Source: Scylla paramamosain (Eukaryota > Arthropoda > Malacostraca > Decapoda > Portunidae). Taken from it: a stretch of 64,000 nucleotides of DNA. Numbering within the stretch: position 1 is the first letter of the stretch; every line of letters begins with the position of its first letter. Below, piece by piece: positions 1-14,880 of this stretch. Location of the stretch: the NCBI RefSeq assembly GCF_035594125.1, contig NC_087151.1, positions 35,070,193-35,134,192 on the forward strand, written 5' to 3'. The translations under genes and the position numbers were made by a program. The notes under the pieces are model-generated. The model ran no database searches, was not told the origin of the DNA, and saw nothing but the letters and a program-made list of their open reading frames with translations.

Positions 1-177
1 GCTTCTGCCTGTTGTCCCAAGCAGCAAGCAGTGACTCGTGTTGGAGGGGAACGGGGAAAAAGCGGGGAGAGGACGGAGAGGGGAGAAGCGACCATCCACA
101 CGCTCGCCACTCCTTCACACGCCATAGCACATTCTTACTGTGAAAGGAAGCTAATGTGCCAATTCCCGTCACATAAA

Positions 178-185
<8 letters not shown>
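1..185. other. unassigned left edge
   Basis: No recognisable gene. The stretch is purine-rich at 50-90 and runs into a poly-A and (TA)n tract. Open frames here read through the microsatellite and are not credible genes. Confidence 0.5.

Positions 186-272
<87 letters not shown>
186..272. repeat. (TA)n microsatellite
   Basis: Uninterrupted TA dinucleotide run following a poly-A stretch. Confidence 0.98.
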
Positions 273-273
<1 letters not shown>

Positions 274-837
274 CACAGAAAACAAAAGTGATATTATATA
301 TGTAACTTATTGGAGTTAACTGGACTGCTGATGTATATCAAAAGTTGACATAAGAAAAAAAATAGTTACTGGCTTAAGTGAAAGCGTAAATGAATGAATA
401 AATACTTAAGTGAAAGAGTAAATGAATGACTGAATAAATACTTTTACTGAAACAGAGACAAAATGGAAGCCAGACCGAGGACGATCTCTATCCACTGAAG
501 TCCCTTGGCAGCTGAACTACTCGTACCTACCTATTTATTTAAGCTAACACAGTGCTTGTCAGTGTAGTGGTTGATGGAGATCCGTTGAGTTCCTGCAGAC
601 AGGTCGGGGTCTAGGTGTCGGATGGCCATAGATGGCCAGATGGACTCTATAGTAATGTGAAGACGCAGCGGAAGCACAGGTAACAGCGTGGTGGAGATCC
701 GCAGGTACGCCCTGGTGGTTCCCTTCACAGTTCTTAATAACCTCGTGGTGTCCTCGTGGTCACTTGATGGACCCTTCCTTCCTTCTGGTGTCAACTGGCT
801 TTACGACTGCTGCTACCTGCCCCTTCCATCACCTGAA
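273..837. other. unassigned DNA
   Basis: Nothing recognisable. Short open frames on both strands at 531-960 overlap each other and have no family features. Confidence 0.5.
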
Positions 838-2508
<1,671 letters not shown>

Positions 2509-3755
2509 ACATGTTAATGGCTTACACAATATTCAGTGTATAAATGGTTTACACAATATTAGTGTAACGGTCTTGAGTATTTCCCTTAAATTTTCTTTAA
2601 GTACCCCAATAATGATTGGTTTTCCTTGAAACTTACGGTAGGATTTAGAGAACGAATAGCTACGAATTTATTAATTAATTCAAGTATTGTGCTAATGTAT
2701 CTATCTATTATGTTATGTTAGGGTTTTATTTATGAGTATTTTTTTATAACGTTAGATAATTAGTGTACTCGGGAACATTCTGGTGAAAATTTGATCACTT
2801 GTTGCGTCAGCGGGTTGGTGAGAGCTCAGTAGTGTAATGTGCAGACTTATAAAATTCAGAGTAGCATCTTTTGGCTATGGTGCAATTAAACCAATTTAAG
2901 GAGCCAGTAGATTTATTTACCTGTCTAGCCAACATTCCTATTTTTTTTTTAAACTCACGGTTCAGTTGTAATTTTTTGCTGTTTTAAGTAACACATGGGA
3001 AATGTTAAGTTCCAATATTGCATGGTTGGGAACGATAATTTATTAATTTGAGAAATTGCGCATGTGTCTTTTGTCGTAAGGTTTATCTTGTTAAATTATT
3101 TAGGAAATCGAGTGAGATGAAGTAGTAAAAATCAGGTGATCAGTGTGGGAGAGTGGAAACATAAATAGGGCTATATTTGTTGTGGCAACTTGTGTCCCGG
3201 GGAGAGCCTCGCAGTAGTCATATAAGGCATTCGCGTCTTCTCTCTCGGGGTTACAGGTGAGTGTTCGGGTGCTCTGAAACTCTGATTTAATTATTGGTGA
3301 ATTTTAAGGGCAGCTGTGTTCACCTTCATTGGTTGATATTTCTAGTGAAGGTGTAGTGATTGTATTGCCCAACATCATTATTATTACCAATATGTATGAA
3401 TTCGCGTCTTCTCTCTCGGGGGTAGAGGACTCCATGTAGCCTCGTGGTGCCCAGTGTCTGGGAAGGCATTGTTAATTTCTTGTTTTGTAGTTAATAGTAG
3501 GTTGAGTTAGAGGAATAATTGCTAGGAAAGTGCCTTACAACGCGGCATCCAACTCAGTGTAAATTAACTGGTGGGATACAGGGAACGGATCGTTGGTGAT
3601 TAGTGGATGAAAATAACTAACAGGTGCATATTCCAGACCCCGTGTTTCAGATTGGTTTGTTAAGAGATTTAATCAACCGATAGATTGTGAAGTGATTAAT
3701 TCTAGATACCTGCTGTAGTAAGTCCACCCAAGAAAAATTGTCAGTTATTTTGTTT

Positions 3756-3758
<3 letters not shown>
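2509..3758. other. unassigned AT-rich DNA with a 21-bp direct repeat
   Basis: No gene recognised. The sequence ttcgcgtcttctctctcggg occurs at 3230 and again at 3401 (21 identical bases including the next g). The region could be the leader or LTR of an old retroelement, but no second LTR is visible in the window. Confidence 0.4.

Positions 3759-3834
<76 letters not shown>
3759..3834. repeat. (TA)n microsatellite
   Basis: Uninterrupted TA run. Confidence 0.98.
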
Positions 3835-3839
<5 letters not shown>

Positions 3840-3920
3840 AATCACCACTGTAAATACTGCGGCTCCATTAACACCTGCCTACCCTATGGTCGGGACGAGG
3901 AAGGCGGAAAGCTACGTCCC

Positions 3921-5206
<1,286 letters not shown>

Positions 5207-5649
5207 TCATTTCTTAAAAGTTCCATGAATACACTGCATGACACGTTTAAGGTGTTGATGACTGAGCAGGTAGCAGAAATACATTATATAAATTCCACAA
5301 ACATTGGATTGCGTTCCCTTTATTCGATAGGCTAATCGATACACCTGCATGTATGGATTGGCTTGTATAAAGCGATGTAAGATTAGTGAATCAATACTCG
5401 GATGTAGATTATAACTGTCAAAGTTTCCCAGGGTTATTGTTTGAAAATTAATGTATGCAGCGATCCAGTGACCTAAATGATTAGTGGTTTCTCCCCATTT
5501 CAGAGTGTTAAGAATAAAGACCACGGTTTTAGATGTTGTTTTGCCCAATTAAGCAGGTTACTGATGTAGCCTTGAGGGTGACAGCCTAAAAAAATTACTT
5601 TATCTCCCATCACGTCTGCTAATCCTTCTCCGATTTCCAGTGCATTCAT
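5207..5649 (-). pseudogene. adenain-like cysteine protease, Polinton/Maverick type, frameshifted
   Basis: Looks like the adenovirus-type maturation protease (adenain/ULP1 fold) carried by Polinton/Maverick elements and adintoviruses, which cleaves virion precursors. The minus-strand reading starts at an ATG at 5649 and continues for about 35 codons, then the homology moves to another frame near 5545 and runs to a stop at 5207. Catalytic-type residues are visible in family order: His in GHWIAAY, Asp in NFDSY, and Gln and Cys in QSNVCG. The change of frame means no intact product. It is the last gene of a minus-strand block after the F54H12.2-like and core-like genes, which supports the assignment. 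Family assignment is by motif reading only. Confidence 0.62.
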
Positions 5650-5756
5650 TTTGTTTTACGCACGAACCCGACATGTGACGGCGGTGTGCTTCTAACTCTG
5701 TTACGCCCGTTGTATCTGCAAAGAAGATTATGACAAGATTTTTGTTTTGACCTGTA

Positions 5757-6837
5757 TTAAATGTGAGATTCACGCACGTTCCCAGATTTATCGAGTGGAA
5801 TCCTGTGTTCTACGTCTTCCGTGACGAAATTAATGGCACATAACGTTCGCCCCGCCGCAAATGCCGGGAGGGTTAGATTGTTATCCGTCTCTAATCCCAG
5901 ATCTTTGAGGGTTGAATAAAAATCTAGAAACGTGATGGGGAAATTCACTGCGGATGTTATAAACGGTGGAACCGTTAATGGTTATGTGAACGTGAGAGAG
6001 ATCGCCGTGAGTGAAATAAAGACCATTTTTTCCTGTAAGAGCCAGACATGCTGTCCATGTCCACGATAAGCATCATGAGGTTCTGTGGAATAATATGTGC
6101 AAAAGGTAATTCCGTCAGTAGACTCGTTTGATTAACACCTAAGACGTAAGTTTTATACAGGGTTCAATTTTTATGTGTATTGGGTTGATTTCGAGGCCAG
6201 AGATAAATTGAGGGAATCCAAGGCCGACACGTGCGGCACAACGCGATCGACCCATAGCTTGGCTGATTCGAGAATAAATTTAAATATTTCATCGTCCTGA
6301 TGGGTGTTTAGAATCCACGACTTGTTAGATAATTCCAGCCTGACTCTCACATCCGTGCCATCCAGAAGATAAGCGTACAGACTCGCTTTGTCCATCAGCA
6401 AGGGTGCCATCATACTAACACCGTGTGTTTTAAGGTCGGTGAGCATTTGCTTTTCCTGATCGTTTCCCCCGTGAAGTACTCTTCGCTGGACGCTTTGATG
6501 ATACCTCTGGCACCCTGGTAATCTCGAAAAAAAAAAAAAAAAATGGAAGTACATCTGATCGAATCTAATTTTTCGTGGGAATCGGCGTTATCATTTTAAT
6601 AAAACTACAATAATTAAAGAGGGTATTTAACTCTACCATCTGTTCATTGAAATTACATGTACAACTTTTAAAAAGTCTGTTACTAAAACCGTTAGGAAAA
6701 ACCACATGTTCCGAGTCAATTTCGATCCGTCCACCTTCGTCACGTGTGCTCTCAAGTCTATCGTGAGTGTATTCAGATTGAGGAGCTGTCTCACGATCCT
6801 GGAATTCTAAATTCAATATAGCTATCTTTAATGGCAT
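5757..6837 (-). pseudogene. F54H12.2-like Polinton/adintovirus structural protein, frameshifted
   Basis: Conceptual minus-strand fragments in at least three frames follow the order of the F54H12.2-like family, a virion-type protein found in Polinton/Maverick elements. The N-terminal part is at 6837-6565 (motif SNRLFKSCTCNFNEQMVE). The middle part with the DGTDVRVRLELS motif is at about 6530-6171. A further piece is near 6165-5950 (HITINGSTVYNIRSEFP), and the C-terminal piece ending KSGNVRES is at 5948-5757. A 16-17 bp poly-A run at about 6527-6543 marks one of the breaks. No intact reading frame remains. A role as capsid or penton component is inferred from the family only. Confidence 0.55.
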
Positions 6838-7057
6838 TGTTGGGTAATGTATCTAACTTGTTTCGAGAAGCAATAGAACTTTCTGTGGCTCTGAGACACG
6901 TCACGCGGGGAAGACCTTCCGAAACCGCTGCTGCAAATTGTCACAAAGAGTTGATTGTACGTCGAATCGAGTGTACGTACAGGTCGAGTTCGTATTATGT
7001 CATATTTCGCGTTATACTAACGCTTTCATGTCGAATATGTCGCTTTTATAACATGAT
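6838..7057. other. gap between Polinton-type genes
   Basis: About 220 bp with no convincing coding match on either strand. Probably intergenic or decayed sequence of the same element. Confidence 0.35.
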
Positions 7058-7450
7058 TTAATTACCCAACAGTTTACGACTTTCATTTTTTTTGGCTGGC
7101 TTTTTGTTTCTACCACGTTTACGGACGCGCCCGCCCCCGCTCCGGGCGAGTCTTTTCCGACGCCTTTCAGGGCTGACAAGCTTCTGGTTCTTAAGGACTA
7201 GCGTAAGTTTCGCCCTTCTAGCACATGACCTAATACATCTTTCCCCATTCGCACGACCTCGGGAGCGACATTTCTGATGAGAAAGGGTACGGCTTTTTTT
7301 TTTTGCGAGTCCGCTAAGCACATTAAATATTCCACTACCTCTCCTACCGTGTGGAACGGGCGGCGGTGGCAAAAATATCCTGATGTCATCTAATCCACCG
7401 CCCCTGTGGACGTCTGTCGTACAGATACCTCTATGGACAAATAAGACCAT
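7058..7450 (-). pseudogene. basic core-like protein of Polinton/adintovirus, frameshifted
   Basis: Small, very basic protein with a Gly-rich hydrophobic segment (GSGIFNVLSGLA), a middle part resembling KAVPFLIRNVAPEVVRMGKD that lies in a different frame (7389-7198), and an Arg/Lys-rich tail (GGGRVRKRGRNKK). This layout resembles the small basic core (pX/mu-like) proteins encoded next to F54H12.2-like genes. The first frame change falls at a homopolymer at about 7292-7301, and the reading returns to the first frame for the tail. It lies directly upstream, on the minus strand, of the two other virion-type pseudogenes. Assignment rests on composition and neighbourhood, so it is tentative. Confidence 0.45.
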
Positions 7451-7552
7451 CCTGCGCAGTGTTTTATTATTTTTTTCTTAAAATAAAGTGAAAATTGACT
7501 TTTGAGGCCATCTCTAGGAACGGCTGCAGGCTTGCCATTAAGAATAGAATAG

Positions 7553-9519
<1,967 letters not shown>

Positions 9520-10408
9520 ATATATTCAGGACCAATGCAGTTGTAATTTACAGAATATTTGTACTTTGGAATTTATATTAGAATATCTTAAAATAATTAA
9601 GAATATAAATAAATAAATAAAACAAATGAGTTCGCAACATAGCCTCAGATGCCCAACGCAGTTAAGAGTGGCTGATTTTCAATCGAATTATCGCTTTCAA
9701 CGGTTTAACACTGTTTCTTTTCATCAACTTCTGTAGAAAGCTTATAAGAGGTGTTATTTGTTCTTTTTGTGATGTGTATATGAAAAAAAAGTTTAACTGC
9801 AATAATGTAATGTTAAAATTAACTTTTATGACATTTATTTTGTTTTATCATGGATATACACGACTGTATTTAAATTTCATGATATGGGTAAGACAAACAA
9901 CGGAAAATGTAATGGAAAAAAAATGTTGAGAATGACTGAAATACTCGACAGAACTCTTCCAGATAGGTTCTTCTCTCTGGTTACAAGGAGCAGCTTGATA
10001 ACTTTGATCAAATGGAGAAAATGTAGATTCAGGAGACGATTATAAGTGGAATGGTATCAACTTCCCAAGTTATTGTATTGTGTGTTTAGGAGAGGAATAA
10101 TTGAAAATCACATTTAGAAAATATCTTTATTTTTTTCTTTTATTGTAATCAATCAAATTTATGGAGATGGTTCACTATCATGTCGGAAAGGAAATGCCTA
10201 TCTTGGAAAAGAAAAAACAGTTAGCTGTCAGGAAGTCAGTCAGTTAATAAAAAAGAATGGTGGATTACTTGTATGTATTAAGCTATATAAGTAAAATTAG
10301 TGCGGATGAATAAAATTTAAAGAAATGGAAACCATTCATGACTATTGACAAATAGTGATAAAGGTGTCCTATAACCATATGACTGTCTTAAAGTTCAGAT
10401 GGGTACAG
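9520..10408. other. 3' flank of Cc1
   Basis: AT-rich, without a credible open frame. On the minus strand an AATAAA motif lies at 10139-10144, about 265 nt after the Cc1 stop, at the same place in Cc1-Cc7. It is the best candidate polyadenylation signal. Confidence 0.55.
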
Positions 10409-12601
10409 TTAGTTATGAGGAATGGGAATGAAGACATTGTGATTGTAGACCTTGACCATGGTCTCCTTGATGTTGGGCACCTCGTCGACAATGTGTTCGT
10501 CAGGAACACGACGGTCCAACGGGTAGCCGAATGGCCTCTTGTCGGGCTGGACGCCGCGGACACCGTAGTGGTGGTATTTGTTCATGGTAATGATGCTCTC
10601 GTCATTGACGTCCTGCTGAGCATCAGTGACAGCCACTAGCAGTCTAAACTGCACACCCTCCTCGTTACCCTTGGGCAGAAGCAGTCTGTTAGGAATGCCA
10701 GTGGCGCTCTCGTACATCTCTAGGGTCTGATGAGACTCGGTCATCTCAACGAGAGTCTTATACGTCGGGACGTCAGGTACAGTGATGGAAGCCTCTGAAC
10801 TCTTGCGTGTGATCTCGTTGTCTCCCGGAGTCACTGTAGAAGAAACAGGGCAAAATCGTTACGATAATCAATAAAAGAGTTATAGGATAAAAAAAAAAGG
10901 AAAAGATAAAAAAACATTAACTAATGAACATTGTTGCAAAATAACTTACGAGTCTTCACGAAGAGGTCCATCTCGATAGCAAGCCAGCGGCCTTCGTCAA
11001 AGGGGATGATGGCACCGTTACCGTCGCGGTACGGCATGGCGAGGATGCGAATGACAGACTTCTTTGGGGAGCCATTGTTGTTCTGCACTTTGATCTTATA
11101 GGTGAACTCCTTATGGTTGAGGCGAGGCATTGTTGCATAGATGTCATAGAACTCGGTCTGAGTGGTGTTGTCGTTGAAGGCGTTGATCAGGTCGTATTTG
11201 TACTCCTCAAAGTAAGTTTCAAGGTTGCCTTGGATCTGGATGTCCGCCACAGTTATGCCCGGGAATACGAGTTGTTCCTTGGTGTAAGGAGGAAGAGAGT
11301 CGATGTGCTCCCTGAAGATGTTGTCTATTCTCTTGTGCAGTCTCCAGGCAGCGGGATCGCGTGGGAGGGTCTCCAAGTGTGCGAGCACGCCGGGGGGAGT
11401 GTCGTACTTATTCTTGGGGTCGGTCTGGTGGTCAAGCAATGTGTAGGCCAGGGTGGTGAGATTGCCGTAGTACTTGCGGTTGGGGCTGTACATAGAGGAC
11501 TGAATGATGTCACCCAAGATGTCAATGCCGTGGTCGTTTTCGATGTTGATCTTGTTTCCCTGCTCGTCCTCCACGTAACCGTGAGCGATGGCATCGTGGA
11601 TGCGGTCTTCCATGTGAACGATTTCGTGAATTCTGCCTATCTTGTCTACGTCATGGAGGTGGATGTCGTCATTGCGGATGGGGAAGGGTGGACCGAACTT
11701 GTAGGTGGTCTGCGGAGTAAATCCTTCTTTCAGGGGCTCGTCGAGCTTCAGCTCCTGTAGAGGAGGCAGGTAATTGGAGATGCGCTCAGCCTCGTAACGG
11801 TTGAGGAGCTGGTGATAGGCATAGAAGAAGTTCTCTCCCTTCCTATCAATGTGGTAGCCGTAGGTGTCTTTCCACCAGAATGGATTCTCCAAGTGAATCA
11901 TCAAATGGTGAGTGCCAACGCCAACATCTTCACGGTAGTATGCGACTCTATGTTCGATGTCGTTAGGTGTACCAGTGAAGTTATTTTGGAAGATTATGTT
12001 GCGAAGCCTCATCTCTTTGGCCTCATAGGCTTCCTCGATGACCTGGGTCTTGGTGAAGTGGTGTGGCTTTACCTCGTACATGGCGGGCAGAACGACATGC
12101 TGGGTGAGAGGAGAGTGCTTGATGGCATGGTAGGCAGCATAGATGAATTCTTCCTCATTCACTCGCTCCCTGAAGTAAGCTCCATTGCTGGCGACGCAGT
12201 TCCAGTCCTTGCACTGCATAAACACCTCGAAGAGCATGATTGCCTCCTCCAGATGGCGTTTGTTGGTGGCGACAGCCCAGTGTTTCTTCTCCAGCAGACG
12301 GCCATGTGTGAGCTCATCCATAAGGTGACGGACGGCGACTCCTCCATCCTTGTACATGGAAATGTCTCCCACAGGATTAAAGGATGTTGCCTTGTCAGCC
12401 AGTCTGTTATCGCGGAGAGGTTCGAAAATCTTGTAGAAGGCATAGTTTACATCATGTTGCTTCTGATGCGTAGGAACACCTGAAAAAAAAAAGTGTTCAG
12501 TTCAGTAAAGAAGAAAAGTTTAAATTAGTTGTCTAGTGTTTTCTCTTAAAGAAATACTGAAATCCCAGTTTGATGAGTTTACCTCACGATTTCCTTGATA
12601 C

Positions 12602-12690
<89 letters not shown>

Positions 12691-12808
12691 ATTAGAGTGC
12701 TTTGAATACACAGACTGGTAACTCACCGTCAGGCTCATCTGACATATAGCTGGGCCATGCAGCTGCGGCGCTGAGGCCCACCAGAGCAATCACCACCAAA
12801 AGCTTCAT
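10409..12808 (-). CDS. cryptocyanin (pseudohemocyanin) Cc1
   Basis: Three coding exons: 12727-12808 (82 nt), 10950-12479 (1530 nt) and 10409-10833 (425 nt), giving 678 residues. Both introns are GT-AG and phase 1. The ATG is chosen because it opens a signal peptide ([17 protein letters not shown]) and lies 38 bp below a TATA box. The mature part has the helical N-terminal domain, the two-site copper domain fold and a C-terminal beta-sandwich domain of arthropod hemocyanins. The six ligand positions fall at 219, 223, 249, 369, 373 and 409 and read His, His, Tyr, Thr, Tyr, His, so copper and oxygen binding should be lost. Possible N-glycosylation sites are at Asn194, Asn367 and Asn465. Known cryptocyanins are secreted hexameric hemolymph proteins tied to the moult cycle. 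Phenoloxidase is unlikely because of the signal peptide and lost ligands. Confidence 0.92.
12606..12687. repeat. (TA)n in intron 1 of Cc1
   Basis: TA run inside the 247-bp first intron (12480-12726). A microsatellite is present at the same place in every copy. Confidence 0.97.
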
Positions 12809-12845
12809 GTTGGAGCTAGTGCTGTCTGTGATGTCCTCTTGTTGC

Positions 12846-12853
12846 TTTATATA
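12846..12853 (-). promoter_or_regulatory. TATA box of Cc1
   Basis: TATATAAA on the minus strand, 38 bp upstream of the ATG. A start site about 25-30 bp downstream leaves a leader of only about 15-25 nt. Confidence 0.8.
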
Positions 12854-13863
12854 CTGTTGGCTCTCGCGGCCTTCGCCCCACATGAAGTGTGTGATTAAGT
12901 GAATATCATTGTAGATAAGGACTTTTTCTCTCGTAATCACTCACTGATAAGTGTTACCACCTGAAATTCTTGTCTTGTTGTTAAGGTACCAAGTGTAATG
13001 CGAGTGATCTTACTGATAATATTTATATTAGATGGCATGGATGTGTTAATTTTTTAGTCAATATTTCAGTCAAATTATTTATATCGTTCGTAACAAAATT
13101 ATGAATATGATTCTAAGATATTTCTTTTTTTTTCACTTGTAAATTCACTTTATGTTTATGCTGAATTATCTTTATGTGTGTATGTTTGTAAATATGTATT
13201 CCTGGTTGAGGTGTAATCAACAATTTATTATTTTTTTTGTGTGTGTGTTTTACTATGCAGTTCATACTTGTTTTTGATTCATTTCACTGAAGCAACAATT
13301 CTAATGATCCATTGTTTATATTATTTATCCATTTTTTTAAATGATAACGTTCATAGTTTTTACGCCCATCGTAAAAAAAAAAAAAAAAATGTAAGTCTCA
13401 CTTTCTAGGTGTGGAATAGTTGGCAATGATAGAAGTCTGTGACTAGTAGAGACAAGGATAAAGGTAAGAAGACAATTTGCACGCACTTAACCGCGCATGA
13501 ATGCGATAGCTGAATAGATGGAGGAAATCAGCGAGTCCTTTTTTGTACTCAAAACAAGCGAACTGAGGATGTTGATCTTCCTGTTCCTATGCACTGGGTT
13601 TTTTTCTTTAAGTGTTGCAAAAGCATTAGTTTTTGAGTCTCTGCATATAGGTTGTTATTTATATTTTGTATCCTTATGGAGGAAAAATAAATTCAGCTTT
13701 TAGTTTGAAGAACAGTCTCATTGAATTAATAAGAAAATAAATAAAAAATAAATAAATAATGTTTCTATAAGAGTGTGGCTTATTAGAATGTTATGCAATT
13801 TTTAAGGGGAACTATCCAAAACCAGAAATATCTTAAAACTTCTAGTACACATTCAAGAGTCTC
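12854..13863. other. 5' flank of Cc1
   Basis: Non-coding upstream region shared almost base for base with the flanks of Cc2 and Cc3. The first 100 bp (GC-rich patch ggccgcgag, then the cacttatcagtgagtgatta segment) are also kept in Cc4-Cc7 and may hold promoter elements. A poly-A run lies at about 13372-13389. No palindromic ecdysone response element was found by eye. Confidence 0.5.
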
Positions 13864-14880
13864 GTCATGACAACGCCAAGAACCCACAGAACCCACAGAA
13901 AATTTCAAGACACCACCAACCAACATCGCCAACATCGCAGGAACATCAACGAATGAAACCAGAAAAAAAAAAAACCGGTTAACTTCATCGGAAATCACAT
14001 AAAACACCAGCGGCTTCGTAAGGGTTACATAAAGTTCACCCGCAACCAAAAAGAACTAAAAAATTTTGACTAAACTGCCACACCATCTCCAAACCGAAGA
14101 AATATGAAAAGAGAGTCGAGTGCGAAATACTCATCGACAACATTAAATTAAATTAAATTAAATTAATTAAATGTACTTTGAAGCATCCAAACAACTGAAG
14201 GATGTTCGCAGCATAACAAAACGAAAAACAGATAAGGCGGCAGTCTACCTCCTCATGAATACTTCCGAGTATATCAACAAGATCAGCGACATTCTAAAGG
14301 ATAACACAGGTTGCCAACATAACAGGAGATCCGATGGAAGCTCTGAGAAAAAAAAAAAAAAATTTGTCACCTCTAACACCAAAAGCAACACCGTTAAGTA
14401 TAACAACCTCACGGAAGAGTACAGCACAGATTTCTGTTATGGCAATGTAAAAAACGCTCAAGTCGGAAAACAAGCTGAGACCTATTATCTCGCACATGCT
14501 CACTCATACAGCATCGGTAAAAGGTTCTGCGCCATTGTGAACCCCCATGTACGAGCTACTTATAGTGTGAATTCAGCCGCGGATATCCTGTACATCCTAA
14601 AAACCACGAATGCAAGAGGAAGCTTTGCATCACTAGACGTAGAGTCCCTCTTCTCAAATGTCCCAGTTCAGCAAACCATCATCTACATAACTCATCGTGT
14701 GTACGCCGAGGACAGCACCTGTACTCTGAACATCACTGAAAAAAAGCTCCGCGATCTCTTCGAATGTTGCACCCAAGAGGCACCCTTCACCTGCCCCAGC
14801 GGAAAAAAAAAGTATAAACAAAATTATTCATGGTTTTCCTATGGGGTCTTCATTTGGAGTACTACTAGTGAACTATTTTA

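Noticed and set aside
11113..12483. Plus-strand open frames of 215 and 223 codons opposite every cryptocyanin exon 2
   Set aside because: They are antisense shadows of the conserved coding exon. They recur only because the exon does, cross the exon border and have no protein features.
10409..12808. Oxygen-binding hemocyanin or prophenoloxidase as alternative identity
   Set aside because: Three copper ligands are replaced in all copies. A cleavable signal peptide is present and arthropod prophenoloxidases lack one.
12854..12960. Possible ecdysone response element upstream of the genes, expected for moult-linked cryptocyanin
   Set aside because: No convincing palindromic or direct-repeat nuclear-receptor site was seen. 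GATA-like words alone are too common to report.
13518..13703. Small 61-codon open frame repeated in the 5' flanks of Cc1, Cc2 and Cc3
   Set aside because: It is conserved only because the flank is duplicated. In Cc4 the region is disrupted and there is no independent evidence of coding.
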